From Seohaeicola_A nanhaiensis (lineage in GTDB: Bacteria; Pseudomonadota; Alphaproteobacteria; Rhodobacterales; Rhodobacteraceae), in the NCBI RefSeq assembly GCF_042654245.1, contig NZ_JBHSGI010000015.1:1-62164 (forward strand): a DNA stretch of 62,164 nt, given 5' to 3'. Shown piece after piece: positions 42,302-51,177 of this stretch (the first letter of the stretch is position 1; every line of letters starts with the position of its first letter). The notes under the pieces are model-generated. The model searched no databases. It was given only the letters and a program-made list of their open reading frames with translations, and was not told where the DNA came from. Position numbers and translations under genes: made by a program.

Positions 42302-43426
42302 ATGGCCGAAGAAGGCGAAGACCAGAGCACGAAAACCGAAGACCCGACCCCGCGAAAGCTGAGCAAGGCGCGCGAGAAAGGCGACGTTCCGCATTCGCGC
42401 GAAGCCGGGACGGCAATGATGATCCTGGCGCTGCTGATCCTGACGGTCTTTCTGATGCCGCAAGTCGCGAGCCCGCTGATGGGTGTGCTTTCGCGGGTCT
42501 TCGAGACGGCGGGCACGGCGCAGATCGGCGAAGGCCGGGCCGGGATGCAGGATATCGGCCAGGTTGCCGGATTGTTGTCGCGAGGGATCCTCATCGTTCT
42601 GGCGCCGGTGATGGGGCTGTTTTTGCTGGCTGCCGTCGCGGGCGTGTTGCTGCAGGGCGATATCGTGATCGCGGCAGAGCGGATTCGACCGAAGTGGTCC
42701 AAGCTGTCGCCAATGGCCGGGTTCAAGCGAATGATCTCGCCCGATGCGCTGGTCGAATTCCTCAAGAGCGTTCTGAAGGTGTTGGTCGTGGGCGCAGTTG
42801 CGGTCTGGTTGGCTTATCGGGCGGTGATCGACATCTGGCAGAGCGAGGGGTTTCTGCCCGAGGCCATCGCGCCCTATTTCCAGCATTATGTCGCGGTGCT
42901 CCTGGCCATCGTCGCGGTGATGGCGGTCGTGGTCGCACTGGCCGACACGATCTACAAGCGTCTACGCTGGATCGCGAAGCAGCGGATGTCGGTCAAGGAC
43001 GTGCGGGACGAGATCAAGGAGCAGGAAGGCGACCCGTTGATCAAGGCCAAGCGGATGGAGACGCGCCGGAAGCGGTCACGTCAGCGGATGGCGACAGCGG
43101 TGCCGGAGGCCACCGTGATCCTGACCAACCCGACGCACTATGCCGTGGCGCTGAAATACGAGCAGGGCGAGCATGAGGCGCCGATCTGTACGGCCAAGGG
43201 GGCCGATCTTATGGCGGCGCAGATCCGGAAACTGGCCCGCGACGCCGGGGTGCCGGTGATCGAGAACCGGCCACTGGCCCGCAAGCTGTACGAGATTGCC
43301 GAGATCGACGAACCGATTCCGGTCGAGCATTGGCAGGCGGCAGCCGAGATCATCCGGTTCGTGTTTGACCTGCGCCAGAACATCCGCCGGCAACCGCCGG
43401 CGGGGTCTTCGATCCGCGAGGACTGA
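42302..43426 (+). CDS. flhB: Flagellar export switch protein FlhB
   Basis: FlhB sets substrate specificity; FliK triggers the change when the hook is long enough. The 374 aa product has the N-terminal E-D-Q-S-T-K-T-E-D-P-T-P-R-K-L-S-K-A-R-E-K-G-D signature, four membrane helices and the cytoplasmic autocleavage motif N-P-T-H at residues 276-279. All expected parts are present. It ends the long flgB-to-flhB operon. Confidence 0.97.
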   Translation: MAEEGEDQSTKTEDPTPRKLSKAREKGDVPHSREAGTAMMILALLILTVFLMPQVASPLMGVLSRVFETAGTAQIGEGRAGMQDIGQVAGLLSRGILIVLAPVMGLFLLAAVAGVLLQGDIVIAAERIRPKWSKLSPMAGFKRMISPDALVEFLKSVLKVLVVGAVAVWLAYRAVIDIWQSEGFLPEAIAPYFQHYVAVLLAIVAVMAVVVALADTIYKRLRWIAKQRMSVKDVRDEIKEQEGDPLIKAKRMETRRKRSRQRMATAVPEATVILTNPTHYAVALKYEQGEHEAPICTAKGADLMAAQIRKLARDAGVPVIENRPLARKLYEIAEIDEPIPVEHWQAAAEIIRFVFDLRQNIRRQPPAGSSIRED

Positions 43427-43427
43427 G

Positions 43428-43444
43428 GGGTGGTCGCCCCACCC
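43428..43444. terminator. Small hairpin between convergent flhB and the MotE-like gene
   Basis: GGGTGG (43428-43433) and CCACCC (43439-43444) form a 6 bp GC stem with a 5-base loop exactly in the 17-base gap between the two convergent stops. It has no U-tract. Confidence 0.35.
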
Positions 43445-44073
43445 TAGAGCTTCAACCCGTTCAGGCGCTGGTCGCCCGGCAGCTTGGAGCGTTCGAGAAT
43501 GATGCGCGAGATCGCCCGGGCGCGTACTTTGTTCAGGGCGGCGAGGATGGGGGCGGCGTCGCGTTCGGGCATGGTGGCGAGCACCAGAACCGAGGTTTCG
43601 ATGTCCATGTCGTCCAGGATCGCGGCAGCTTCCTTGGGCTTCATCGAAGAATAAAGCGCGACGAGGCGATCGAGGTCGTCAGTCTGGGCGCGTTTGACGG
43701 TTTCGAGCAGGGTCTCGACCTCGGATTTCAGATCGGTCAGGCGGTTTTGTTCGATGCCGAGCTTTTCCCGGGCGAGTTCGATTTCGGATTGCTGTTCAGC
43801 AAGGCGGGCCTTCTGCGTGTCGAGGAGTTCGCGCTCCTCGTTCATGGCCTGTAGCATTTCCTCGGGCGTTTCGCAGACCATCGCCGGCGCGGGGTTGGCC
43901 AGCGCGGCCGGCACGGGCATCGGTTTTTCGGTGCCACCGGCGGCCTGAGCAGAGCTGACAAAGGTGCTGGGATCGCTCTCAGAGTCGGGGAAGAAAAGGG
44001 CTGTGGTCGTGCGCAGAACGCCCATCACGGCCAACCCGCCCAGGATCAGCAGGAAAGGGCGGGGCGCTTTCAT
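43444..44073 (-). CDS. MotE-like flagellar protein (MgtE-N-type helical domain)
   Basis: The 209 aa protein has an N-terminal signal or membrane anchor (about residues 7-27), a long coiled coil (about residues 75-135 with E-E-R-E-L-L-D-T-Q-K-A-R-L-A-E-Q-Q), and a C-terminal helical domain of MgtE-N type with Y-S-S-M-K-P-K-E-A-A-A-I-L-D-D-M-D. In rhizobia, MotE is a periplasmic chaperone for the stator protein MotC. A possible MotC-like protein is encoded at 5591-7435. It overlaps the next minus-strand gene by 4 bases and belongs to the fliL-fliM operon. Confidence 0.7.
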   Translation of the reverse strand: MKAPRPFLLILGGLAVMGVLRTTTALFFPDSESDPSTFVSSAQAAGGTEKPMPVPAALANPAPAMVCETPEEMLQAMNEERELLDTQKARLAEQQSEIELAREKLGIEQNRLTDLKSEVETLLETVKRAQTDDLDRLVALYSSMKPKEAAAILDDMDIETSVLVLATMPERDAAPILAALNKVRARAISRIILERSKLPGDQRLNGLKL

Positions 44074-44438
44074 GCCTGACGGCTCCGTACGGTGGCGAAG
44101 AAGCTGCGGACCAATTCCGATTTGCCATTGACCGCGGTGACGCCGGCAGGTTCGGGGGCGCGTTCTTGCTCGGCTTCGGGCGCGGGAGTGGCGGCGGGGC
44201 GGCGCGTGGTGCGCAGCGAGAGGCCGTCCCGAACCTGGTTTTCGATCGCCTGGGTCACCGCCTTGATGGCCGAGATCGAGCTTTCCGAGCGATCCACTGC
44301 GGCTGAGAATTCGTCAACCATGGGGGCCATCTCGCGCAGAACGCTGACCAGGTGGCGGACGCGACGATCGACCAGATAGGCGTAGCCGAGCACACCGGCG
44401 AGCAGGAGCAGGATGGCAAAATCAATCAAATGTGACAT
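44070..44438 (-). CDS. DUF6468-like membrane protein of the fliL-fliM operon
   Basis: A 122 aa protein with one N-terminal membrane helix (about residues 5-22, then V-D-R-R-V-R-H-L), a helical region with S-A-V-D-R-S-E-S-S-I, and a Pro/Ala-rich disordered tail. Proteins of this shape (DUF6468) sit beside fliM and fliL in alphaproteobacteria, and Caulobacter PflI, a flagellar-positioning protein, may be related; I hold that link loosely. It overlaps the 3' end of fliM by 17 bases and motE by 4. Confidence 0.55.
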   Translation of the reverse strand: MSHLIDFAILLLLAGVLGYAYLVDRRVRHLVSVLREMAPMVDEFSAAVDRSESSISAIKAVTQAIENQVRDGLSLRTTRRPAATPAPEAEQERAPEPAGVTAVNGKSELVRSFFATVRSRQA

Positions 44439-45363
44439 CGGTCGGTTCCTCTTCTTCGCTATAGTCCCGGATCACCCGCAGCGCGACGGACCCGTTCCGT
44501 CGCCGCCCCACGGCGGCGGAAAAGAACTTGAGATTGTCGCAGGCGACGGTGACGGTCTGATCGGGCGTGATGCCGAGTGGCACTGTGACGCCCGGTTTCC
44601 ATCCGAGAACGTCGGCGAGCGGGATCAAGGGTTCGTGCAGGATGGCGTCGACGGTGATCGAGGTGTTCTGAAGCTTGCCGCTGAGCAGTTCCCGCCATGA
44701 GCTGTCGCCGCCGAGCTGGCCGCCGTGGAACGGAGCGGAGAGGATCGAGCGCATCGGTTCGAACACCGAGACCGGCAGCAGGAAGATCATGTGCCCGCCA
44801 CGACCGTCGAAGTCGATGCTCATCACGACCTTGACGCAGGGGGCCGAGGGGGCAGCGAGGACCATCGCCTGCGGGCTGCTTTCGATGTGGTCTATGGTGA
44901 ACTGAACTTCGGAAAGGCGGGCGAAGGCTTCGGACAGGGCGTTGAGCGCGGCCTGGCAGAGGCGCTGGCCGAACTTGCGCTCGATGGCCGAGAAGGCGCG
45001 GGGGGTCCAGGGCGTCTTGGCGGCATCGCGGCCGCCGAGGAGGATTTCCAGCGTGGTGAACAGCAGCTCGTGATCGAGCACCACACCGATGTCGCCTTCG
45101 GTGGGATGGGTGACCGCCACCATCGCCAGCGAATCCAGCGAGAGACTGTCCAGCGCTTCGCCGACGGAGGTATAGCTGAAGGAAGAAAGTTTCGCCTCGG
45201 CGGTATTGCCGGCGCAATGGGCCTTCATCACCGGCCCAAGGGCAAGCGTGAAGCGGTCGAAGATAACCTCGAGCACGGGCAGGCGCTGGTAATTGGCCTT
45301 GGCCGACCGGATCATCTGGTCGACGACACGGCCCTCGTCTGGTTTGGTGTCAGAGTCAGCCAT
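44422..45363 (-). CDS. fliM: Flagellar motor switch protein FliM
   Basis: FliM forms the C-ring wall with FliG and FliN. The 313 aa product has a central CheC-like domain with E-I-L-L-G-G-R-D near residue 111 and a C-terminal SpoA domain with L-G-W-K-P-G-V-T-V-P-L-G. The N-terminal stretch is weakly like the CheY-binding peptide of other FliM proteins (no clear L-S-Q-x-E-I-D-x-L). That could mean altered response to CheY, in line with the lack of chemotaxis genes here. It follows fliL by 3 bases. Confidence 0.88.
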   Translation of the reverse strand: MADSDTKPDEGRVVDQMIRSAKANYQRLPVLEVIFDRFTLALGPVMKAHCAGNTAEAKLSSFSYTSVGEALDSLSLDSLAMVAVTHPTEGDIGVVLDHELLFTTLEILLGGRDAAKTPWTPRAFSAIERKFGQRLCQAALNALSEAFARLSEVQFTIDHIESSPQAMVLAAPSAPCVKVVMSIDFDGRGGHMIFLLPVSVFEPMRSILSAPFHGGQLGGDSSWRELLSGKLQNTSITVDAILHEPLIPLADVLGWKPGVTVPLGITPDQTVTVACDNLKFFSAAVGRRRNGSVALRVIRDYSEEEEPTDVTFD

Positions 45364-45366
45364 GGG

Positions 45367-45936
45367 TCATTGAACGATCAGGTCGGCGACAAGGATTTCC
45401 TGCGGCGACATGCTTTCTGTTACGGTTCGGGCTCGGTGCAGAAGCTCCTGTTTGACGAGGGTGAGGCCGAGCGAGCCGCGCAGGTCCTGCTCGGTCAGCA
45501 AGCGAAGATAGTCCTGAAAGGAATCCCGGATGAAGAGGCGCCTCTCTTCGATCCGTTCGGCGCCGGCCAGGGTTTCGTCGTAGACCAGAGCGACATTCAG
45601 TTTCATGAACCGCGAGGTGGTGCGGCCGGTGGCGGTGGTGGCGTTGATGTTGACGATGATTTCCTTGAAGGGGGTCACGGCCATTTCGTTCTTTGGCACC
45701 GGCGCGGTCTCTCCCTCGCCGTGACCGCCTCCATGCACAGCCGCTGGTGCGGCGGGAGGAGGCGTGACATGGGCCGTCTCGGCCGCGGGTTCGGAACCGC
45801 TTCCCATGGTGGTGGCGAGGAAATAGCCTGCGCCCGCTCCGACGACCGAGAGCACGCCAATGGCGGCAATCAGCAGCATGGGTTTGCCACCTGAGGCCGC
45901 CTGCTCTTTCGCCGGTTGCTGGGGTTTCTTGGCCAT
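45367..45936 (-). CDS. fliL: Flagellar basal-body-associated protein FliL
   Basis: FliL supports stators under load. The 189 aa product has a short cytoplasmic tail, a membrane helix (about residues 20-42), a Pro/His/Gly-rich linker, and the periplasmic FliL domain with P-F-K-E-I-I-V-N-I-N, then F-M-K-L-N-V-A-L-V-Y, and R-D-S-F-Q-D-Y-L-R. It is the first gene of the fliL-fliM-DUF6468-motE operon and lies divergent from fliF. Confidence 0.88.
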   Translation of the reverse strand: MAKKPQQPAKEQAASGGKPMLLIAAIGVLSVVGAGAGYFLATTMGSGSEPAAETAHVTPPPAAPAAVHGGGHGEGETAPVPKNEMAVTPFKEIIVNINATTATGRTTSRFMKLNVALVYDETLAGAERIEERRLFIRDSFQDYLRLLTEQDLRGSLGLTLVKQELLHRARTVTESMSPQEILVADLIVQ

Positions 45937-46000
45937 GGCCTGCCGGGTTGGAAGTTCTTTGGTTTCAAGGAATACTATCGGGCATTTGACGCCATTTCAC

Positions 46001-46010
46001 AAGTATAAAA
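46001..46010. promoter_or_regulatory. AAGTATAAAA element in the fliL / fliF promoter region
   Basis: The decamer AAGTATAAAA also occurs at 52381-52390 in the divergent motA / 52424 region. Both copies lie in AT-rich gaps between divergent flagellar operons. A TTGAC stretch precedes both but at different distances, so a standard -35/-10 pair is not supported. Confidence 0.3.
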
Positions 46011-46046
46011 TTGCTTTTAGTCTTGCATCACAAGGATAGTGCTGTA

Positions 46047-46061
46047 TTAATCTGGCTGAAA
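46047..46061. promoter_or_regulatory. CtrA-like box variant upstream of fliF
   Basis: TTAA at 46047-46050, seven bases, GAAA at 46058-46061. It lies about 30 bases before the favoured fliF start. Confidence 0.35.
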
Positions 46062-46091
46062 CTTTTCCAATTCTTCGAGCAGCGAGACCCC

Positions 46092-47798
46092 GTGAACGCT
46101 CTGCTGAGAAATCTCGCCTCTCTGGGCCAGTTGCGGCTTGCACTGCTGGGGTTGTCCGGCGGTGCGCTGCTGCTGATCTTCTTTTTTGGATTGCGGGCGG
46201 TGATGCAGCCGGAGTTCGTCCAGCTCTATGGCGGCTTGAGCCCGGCGGCGGCGTCGAACGTGCTGGACACGCTGGAGCAGGAGGGAATCCGGGTCCAGTT
46301 GGGTGACAGTGGCGCCACCGTGAGTGTGCCCAAGGAATCTCTGGCACGGGCGCGGATGGCGCTGGCCGACAAGGGTCTGCCGGGCGACGGGACGCCAGGG
46401 TGGGAGCTGTTCGACGAATCCGGCGGGCTTGGCATGAATTCGTTTCTGCAGCGGGTGAACCGGTTGCGGGCGCTTGAGGGCGAGTTGGCCCGGTCCATTC
46501 AGACCATCGACGGCGTGACTGCGGCGCGGGTGCATCTGGTGCTGCCCGAGCGCGAGGCATTTTCGCGGGATCGGCCAGAGCCGACTGCGTCGGTAATCGT
46601 GCGCGGCTCGGCCAGCCGAGCCATCGGCCTGCGGCAGGCCCGGTCGATCCGGGCGCTGGTTGCTGCGGCGGTTCCGGACATGTCGGCCAACAAGGTCATC
46701 GTGCTGTCGGCTGACGGTGAGACGATTCTGGGCGAGGCTGCGGATGGTGGCGGGGACGTGTCGATCCAGTCCGTGAAGGTCGGGATCGAGGAGCGCATGT
46801 CGCAATCCATCTCGCAGATTTTGTCAGCCCGGGTCGGTGCCGGAAACGTGCGGGTGCAGGTGAGCGCCGATCTGGAGACCGAGCGGCAGATCATCCGTCA
46901 GCAGAGCTTTGATCCGGCCCAGCGGGTCGTGCGCTCGACCGAGACATCGGAAGAGAACCGTGAGGATCGCGATCTGGCGGCCGGCGAGGTTGGCGTGAAC
47001 GGGAATATCCCGCCGGAACTGGCAGATGGTGCGCCTGCGGACGGGGGCAGCAAGAATTCGAGCGAGCGGACGCGCGAGGTGGTCAATTACGAGATCGGCA
47101 AGACCGAGAGCGAGGTTGTGCGCGAGCCCGGCGACATCAAGCGGCTGTCGGTCGCGGTGTTGGTAAACGGGATTTACAACGTCGCGGACAACGGGACCGT
47201 GTCCTATGAGGAGCGTGCGCCGGAGGAGCTGGCGCGGCTGGAGGAACTGATCAAGTCGGCGGTGGGGTTTGACGCCGAGCGGGGCGATTCCGTCTCGGTC
47301 GACAGTCTGAGGTTCGTTGATTACTCGATGGATGTGGGCGAGCCGGCGGGACCGGGTCTTGGGCAACTGCTGAGTGACAATTTCGCGTCGATCCTGCGGG
47401 GCGTGCTGGCGCTGGCGCTGACCGGCACCATTCTCGCGGTGGGCGTGCGCCCGCTGATGAAGCAAATGGGAGAGATTTCCACGGAGCGTCAGTTGGCAGT
47501 CGCGGCCGAAGCGGCCGATGGTCCGAAGATGCTTGCGGGCGGCGCCGAAGGCGGAGTGCCGCAGGTTCAGGGCGGGACCGCGTCGCCGACGGTCATGGTC
47601 GAGCACAGCGCCGGGGCGCAGGCGCCGAGTGCGGTGCACCGATACACGCCGACGCGGGCGCATCAGGAGCTGGTGAACCTGGCTTCCGTGCAGGGCGGAG
47701 TGCAGCGCGGCTGGATCGAGACGGTGAGCGACACGATCGAGACACAGCCCGAGGAATCTCTGCGCGTGGTGAAATCCTGGCTGGCAGAAGAGGTGTAA
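46092..47798 (+). CDS. fliF: Flagellar MS-ring protein FliF
   Basis: FliF makes the inner-membrane MS-ring on which the motor is built. From the GTG at 46092 the product is 568 aa, the usual length. It has a membrane helix near residues 20-40, YscJ-like ring domains with L-Y-G-G-L-S and E-G-E-L-A-R-S-I-Q-T-I, then N-Y-E-I-G-K-T near residue 334, a second membrane helix near residue 440, and a C-terminal FliG-binding tail with E-E-S-L-R-V-V-K-S-W-L. The frame is open for 27 codons further upstream without family similarity. fliH follows at 3 bases. Confidence 0.95.
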   Translation: MNALLRNLASLGQLRLALLGLSGGALLLIFFFGLRAVMQPEFVQLYGGLSPAAASNVLDTLEQEGIRVQLGDSGATVSVPKESLARARMALADKGLPGDGTPGWELFDESGGLGMNSFLQRVNRLRALEGELARSIQTIDGVTAARVHLVLPEREAFSRDRPEPTASVIVRGSASRAIGLRQARSIRALVAAAVPDMSANKVIVLSADGETILGEAADGGGDVSIQSVKVGIEERMSQSISQILSARVGAGNVRVQVSADLETERQIIRQQSFDPAQRVVRSTETSEENREDRDLAAGEVGVNGNIPPELADGAPADGGSKNSSERTREVVNYEIGKTESEVVREPGDIKRLSVAVLVNGIYNVADNGTVSYEERAPEELARLEELIKSAVGFDAERGDSVSVDSLRFVDYSMDVGEPAGPGLGQLLSDNFASILRGVLALALTGTILAVGVRPLMKQMGEISTERQLAVAAEAADGPKMLAGGAEGGVPQVQGGTASPTVMVEHSAGAQAPSAVHRYTPTRAHQELVNLASVQGGVQRGWIETVSDTIETQPEESLRVVKSWLAEEV

Positions 47799-47801
47799 CC
47801 G

Positions 47802-48473
47802 GTGGGGCATCTTTTCGACCGCAACTTCGATCTGGAGATCGAACAGGAGCGCGCGGCACGGGAGCGGAGCGCGCGGGCCTGCTATACGCCGGAGGACCTT
47901 GAGGCGGCGATGGCGCAGGCGCGTCAGGAGGGGTTTGACGACGGACATGCGGCGGGTCGGGCCGAGGCGACAGAGGTTTTGACGCAGAGCGACCTGCGCC
48001 GTCAGGCCGAGGCGTTGGCCGAAATCTCTGGGCAGGTGGGCGAACTGACCGCGTTGATCGACGACCGTATCGCGATCCTCGAGCAGCAGTTGCTGTCCTT
48101 TGTCCTGGCGGTCTTCGAAAAGGTTGCGCCAGAGGTACTTGCCACCTGCGCCGCGCCCCGCGCCGAGGCAGAGGTACGGGCGGCCATCGCAATGGCGCGT
48201 GGGACGTCGGTGTTGCATATTCATCTGCCGCCGGGCGCCTTTGCCGCCATCGGCGCGACGCTGGGCGGCGCGGTCGGCAGCGGCGAGGGGCGTGTCGAGG
48301 TCGAGCCCGATCCGGCGCTGCGTGAGGGCGACGCGCGCGTCGAATGGGACAATGGTTTCATGGAATACAGCTTTGCCGAGATCTGCGAGCGTATCCTGAC
48401 CGGGTTGCGGCAGGCGGCGGGGCCACGCCCGGGAGCGGAGCGGCGGGAAACAGGGAGTGCGCAGGATGGCTGA
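47802..48473 (+). CDS. fliH: Flagellar export ATPase regulator FliH
   Basis: FliH binds and holds the ATPase FliI. The 223 aa product has an N-terminal polar part, A-R-Q-E-G-F-D-D-G-H-A-A-G-R near residue 46, a long helical stalk, and a C-terminal domain ending in E-G-R-V-E-V-E-P-D-P-A-L-R-E-G-D-A-R-V-E-W-D-N-G, a typical FliH close. It starts with GTG. It overlaps fliN by 8 bases. Confidence 0.78.
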   Translation: MGHLFDRNFDLEIEQERAARERSARACYTPEDLEAAMAQARQEGFDDGHAAGRAEATEVLTQSDLRRQAEALAEISGQVGELTALIDDRIAILEQQLLSFVLAVFEKVAPEVLATCAAPRAEAEVRAAIAMARGTSVLHIHLPPGAFAAIGATLGGAVGSGEGRVEVEPDPALREGDARVEWDNGFMEYSFAEICERILTGLRQAAGPRPGAERRETGSAQDG

Positions 48474-48816
48474 AGATTCCGAAAGCGGTGAAGAGACCGG
48501 CGGCATTACACAGCTGGACATCAAGGATGCCGGTGCGGGCGCGCAAGCTTCGTCGGGCGGGCGAAATATCGACGCCATGCTAAACGTCGGCTTGCAGGTG
48601 CAGATCATCCTGGGCCGCAGCCGAATGCCGATTTCGCAGATCCTCAAGCTGACGCGGGGGTCGATCATCGAGTTGGACAAGAAGATCGGCGACCCGGTCG
48701 ACGTTCTGATCAATGATCGGCTGGTGGCGCGGGGTGATCTGGTCAAGCTTCCCGGAGATCGCCTTGGTGTCGAGCTAACGGAAATCGTGAAAGATTTCGT
48801 TCCCGGAAATGACTGA
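48466..48816 (+). CDS. fliN: Flagellar motor switch protein FliN
   Basis: FliN forms the C-ring base and an export docking site. The 116 aa product has an acidic N-terminal segment and one SpoA domain: V-Q-I-I-L-G-R-S-R-M-P-I-S-Q-I-L-K-L-T-R-G-S-I-I-E-L-D and D-P-V-D-V-L-I-N-D-R-L-V-A-R-G. The ATG at 48466 has GGGAGTGCGCAGG just upstream. fliP follows at 5 bases. Confidence 0.95.
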   Translation: MAEDSESGEETGGITQLDIKDAGAGAQASSGGRNIDAMLNVGLQVQIILGRSRMPISQILKLTRGSIIELDKKIGDPVDVLINDRLVARGDLVKLPGDRLGVELTEIVKDFVPGND

Positions 48817-48821
48817 GAGTC

Positions 48822-49658
48822 ATGAACCCGCAATCCTCCCATCCGGTCCGGGGTTTCTGCCTGCTGGCGCTGGTTGCCGCCGTGTTGGTGTTGTGGGTCC
48901 AGCCAGGGGCAGCACAGGAAGCAGGCGGCGAGATACTGGGTGCGATCACCGGGGCGCTGAGCGACGCGCCGGCGGGATCGGACGAGCGCGCGACGCTTTC
49001 GGGGCGCATCATCCAGATGATCGCGCTGATGACGGTGCTGGCGCTGGCGCCGGGGCTGCTGGTCGTGATGACCTCGTTCACGCGGTTCGTCATCGTCTTT
49101 TCGATGCTGCGTTCGGCGCTGGGGCTGAACCAGACGCCGCCGAACATGGTGCTGAGCTCGATGGCACTGTTCATGACGTTCTTTGTCATGCAGCCGGTCT
49201 TCGAGGACGCCTGGGAAGACGGCGTGCAGCCGCTTATGAACAATGCGATTACGGAAGAGCAGGCGATGAGCCGGATCGCAGATCCGTTCAAGCGCTTCAT
49301 GTTGGCCAATACGCGCGAGAAGGATATTGCGCTGTTCGCCGATTTCGCCGCGCGGGGCGAAGGAGGGCAACCGGAGGCGGGGCCGGTGACGGCCGAAAGC
49401 ACTGGTTGGCGGATCCTGGTGCCCGCCTTCATGATTTCGGAAATGCGGCGCGCGTTTTCCATCGGGTTTCTGATCTATCTGCCGTTCATCGCGATCGACC
49501 TGATCATCGCGTCCATCCTGATGAGCGCGGGCATGATGATGCTGCCGCCGGTGCTGGTTTCGTTGCCATTCAAAGTGATTTTCTTCGTGCTGATCGATGG
49601 CTGGTACATGCTCGCCGGGAGCCTGATGGAAGGCTATCTGCCGCTGGCGGGCGGATGA
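48822..49658 (+). CDS. fliP: Flagellar export gate protein FliP
   Basis: FliP forms the core of the export pore. The 278 aa product has a cleavable signal peptide (about residues 10-30), an extracytoplasmic segment and four membrane helices, with the signature M-T-S-F-T-R-F-V-I-V-F-S-M-L-R-S-A-L-G near residue 85 and the final P-F-K-V-I-F-F-V-L-I-D-G-W block. No fliO gene is seen next to it. Confidence 0.96.
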   Translation: MNPQSSHPVRGFCLLALVAAVLVLWVQPGAAQEAGGEILGAITGALSDAPAGSDERATLSGRIIQMIALMTVLALAPGLLVVMTSFTRFVIVFSMLRSALGLNQTPPNMVLSSMALFMTFFVMQPVFEDAWEDGVQPLMNNAITEEQAMSRIADPFKRFMLANTREKDIALFADFAARGEGGQPEAGPVTAESTGWRILVPAFMISEMRRAFSIGFLIYLPFIAIDLIIASILMSAGMMMLPPVLVSLPFKVIFFVLIDGWYMLAGSLMEGYLPLAGG

Positions 49659-49676
49659 ATTGAGGGGAGACCGGGC

Positions 49677-50729
49677 ATGGCCACCGCGACGCTGAGACGG
49701 AACACCACTGACCTTGCGGCCGAGAAACCGCGGCGCAAGCGGATGAGCGGGCCGGAAAAGGCGGCCATCCTGTTCCTGTGTCTGGGCGAAAAGCGCGGCT
49801 CGGAGCTGATGAAGAAGCTGGATGAGGACGAGATCCAGAAAATCACCCGCGCGATGTCGCGGTTGGGCATGATCGACGGCGCGCAGGTCGAGCAGGTGAT
49901 GACCGAATTCACCGAAAACGTCTATAACGGCGGGGCTATCGTGGGGTCTTACTCGGTGGCGGAGAAGCTCCTGCGGAATTTCCTGCCGGGCGATCAGGTG
50001 GAGTCGATCCTGAAGGACATTTCGGGACCGTTGAAGGAGCGCGATCTCTGGGCGCGGTTCAGTCAGATCAACGAGAACGTCATCGCCAATTATCTCAAGG
50101 GCGAGCATTCGCAAACGGCCGCGGCGATCCTGTGCAATGTGGCGACGGATGTGGCGGCGCGGGTGCTGCCGCTGATGGGTACCGAGCGGATGCAGGATGT
50201 AATCGAGCGCATGATCAAGATGGAGGCCGTGCCGGGGGAGATGATGGCCGAGATCGAGGAGACGCTGAAGACCGAGCTGATGGGCGCGGCGGAATCCTCG
50301 GGGCGGGACATGCAGAAGCAGATGGCGGAGCTGTTCAACAAGCTGGACCGGAATGCCTTCGAGGAAATCTCGGGTGTGCTGGAAGAGCGGGTGCCCGAGG
50401 CCTTCACGAGCATCAAGCAGCGGATGTTCACCTTTGACGATCTGATCAAGCTGGATGCGATGGGGCTGGCGCGGGTGATGCGTGGGGTGCCGGGCAGCAC
50501 ACTGCCGATTGCCCTGCGCGGAGCGAGCAAGGAGGTGCGCGATCACTTCCTTCAGGTGCTGCCGGCGCGGTCGCGCGAGATGCTGGCCGACGAGATGAAC
50601 AACATGGGCCCGGTGCGCGGGCGCGATGTGCGCGCGGCGCAGCTCGCGATGGTGGATTACGCCAAGGAGCTTGCCGACGAAGAGGTGATTACCTTGCCGC
50701 TCGATGCGGAAGAGGACGATTTTATCTGA
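49677..50729 (+). CDS. fliG: Flagellar motor switch protein FliG
   Basis: FliG couples the stator to the rotor. The 350 aa product has G-P-E-K-A-A-I-L-F-L-C-L-G-E near residue 25, a middle armadillo-like domain, and a C-terminal torque domain with F-T-F-D-D-L-I-K-L-D and alternating charged residues, ending D-E-E-V-I-T-L-P. All three domains are present. It ends the fliF-H-N-P-G operon and faces the fliJ-like gene. Confidence 0.95.
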   Translation: MATATLRRNTTDLAAEKPRRKRMSGPEKAAILFLCLGEKRGSELMKKLDEDEIQKITRAMSRLGMIDGAQVEQVMTEFTENVYNGGAIVGSYSVAEKLLRNFLPGDQVESILKDISGPLKERDLWARFSQINENVIANYLKGEHSQTAAAILCNVATDVAARVLPLMGTERMQDVIERMIKMEAVPGEMMAEIEETLKTELMGAAESSGRDMQKQMAELFNKLDRNAFEEISGVLEERVPEAFTSIKQRMFTFDDLIKLDAMGLARVMRGVPGSTLPIALRGASKEVRDHFLQVLPARSREMLADEMNNMGPVRGRDVRAAQLAMVDYAKELADEEVITLPLDAEEDDFI

Positions 50730-50744
50730 GGCGGTCGGTCTGGC

Positions 50745-51176
50745 CTATTCCGGACGGCGCGCGCGCCACCACCGGCCTTGGGCCAGGTTGCTGAGTTCGG
50801 CCTCTTCCCGAGCTTCCATCTCGGAGACGCGGCGGGCCAGAGCGTCGAGGCGCAGGATCTCGTAGGATTTGATCTCGCGGAATCCTTCGGTGACCTTGTC
50901 GGTCATCTCGGCGGCACGCACCTCTATCTCGTTCAGAGTCTGCTGGCTGCGGTCGATCTCACTGCGGACCGAACGGACGAAATCGCCGATATAGCCGCGC
51001 AGGGCGGGGTCGTCGCAATTCAGCCCTTCGTCGATACGCGTCTCGAGATCGTGACGCAGACGTTCGAGTTGTGCGGCCTCGGAGCGGAGGCGCCCGAGCT
51101 CGTGCGTTTCAGACTCCATCTCGTGGCGCTTGACCCGTTCAAGCAGAGCAAGCGCGGCAATACGGCGTTCATCCAA
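50745..51176 (-). CDS. fliJ: FliJ-like coiled-coil protein
   Basis: The 143 aa protein is almost wholly a charged coiled coil (R-S-E-A-A-Q-L-E-R-L-R-H-D-L-E-T-R), the size and shape of FliJ, which bridges the export ATPase and FlhA. FliJ is poorly conserved in sequence, so the call rests on length, structure and locus. It lies downstream of motA and a small gene on the minus strand. Confidence 0.55.
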   Translation of the reverse strand: MDERRIAALALLERVKRHEMESETHELGRLRSEAAQLERLRHDLETRIDEGLNCDDPALRGYIGDFVRSVRSEIDRSQQTLNEIEVRAAEMTDKVTEGFREIKSYEILRLDALARRVSEMEAREEAELSNLAQGRWWRARRPE

Positions 51177-51177
51177 G

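Noticed and set aside
46824..50546. A 1240-codon open frame on the minus strand across fliF to fliG
   Set aside because: It runs antisense to five unmistakable genes, is full of Arg/His/Gln low-complexity sequence, and is open only because GC-rich codon use suppresses stops in that frame.
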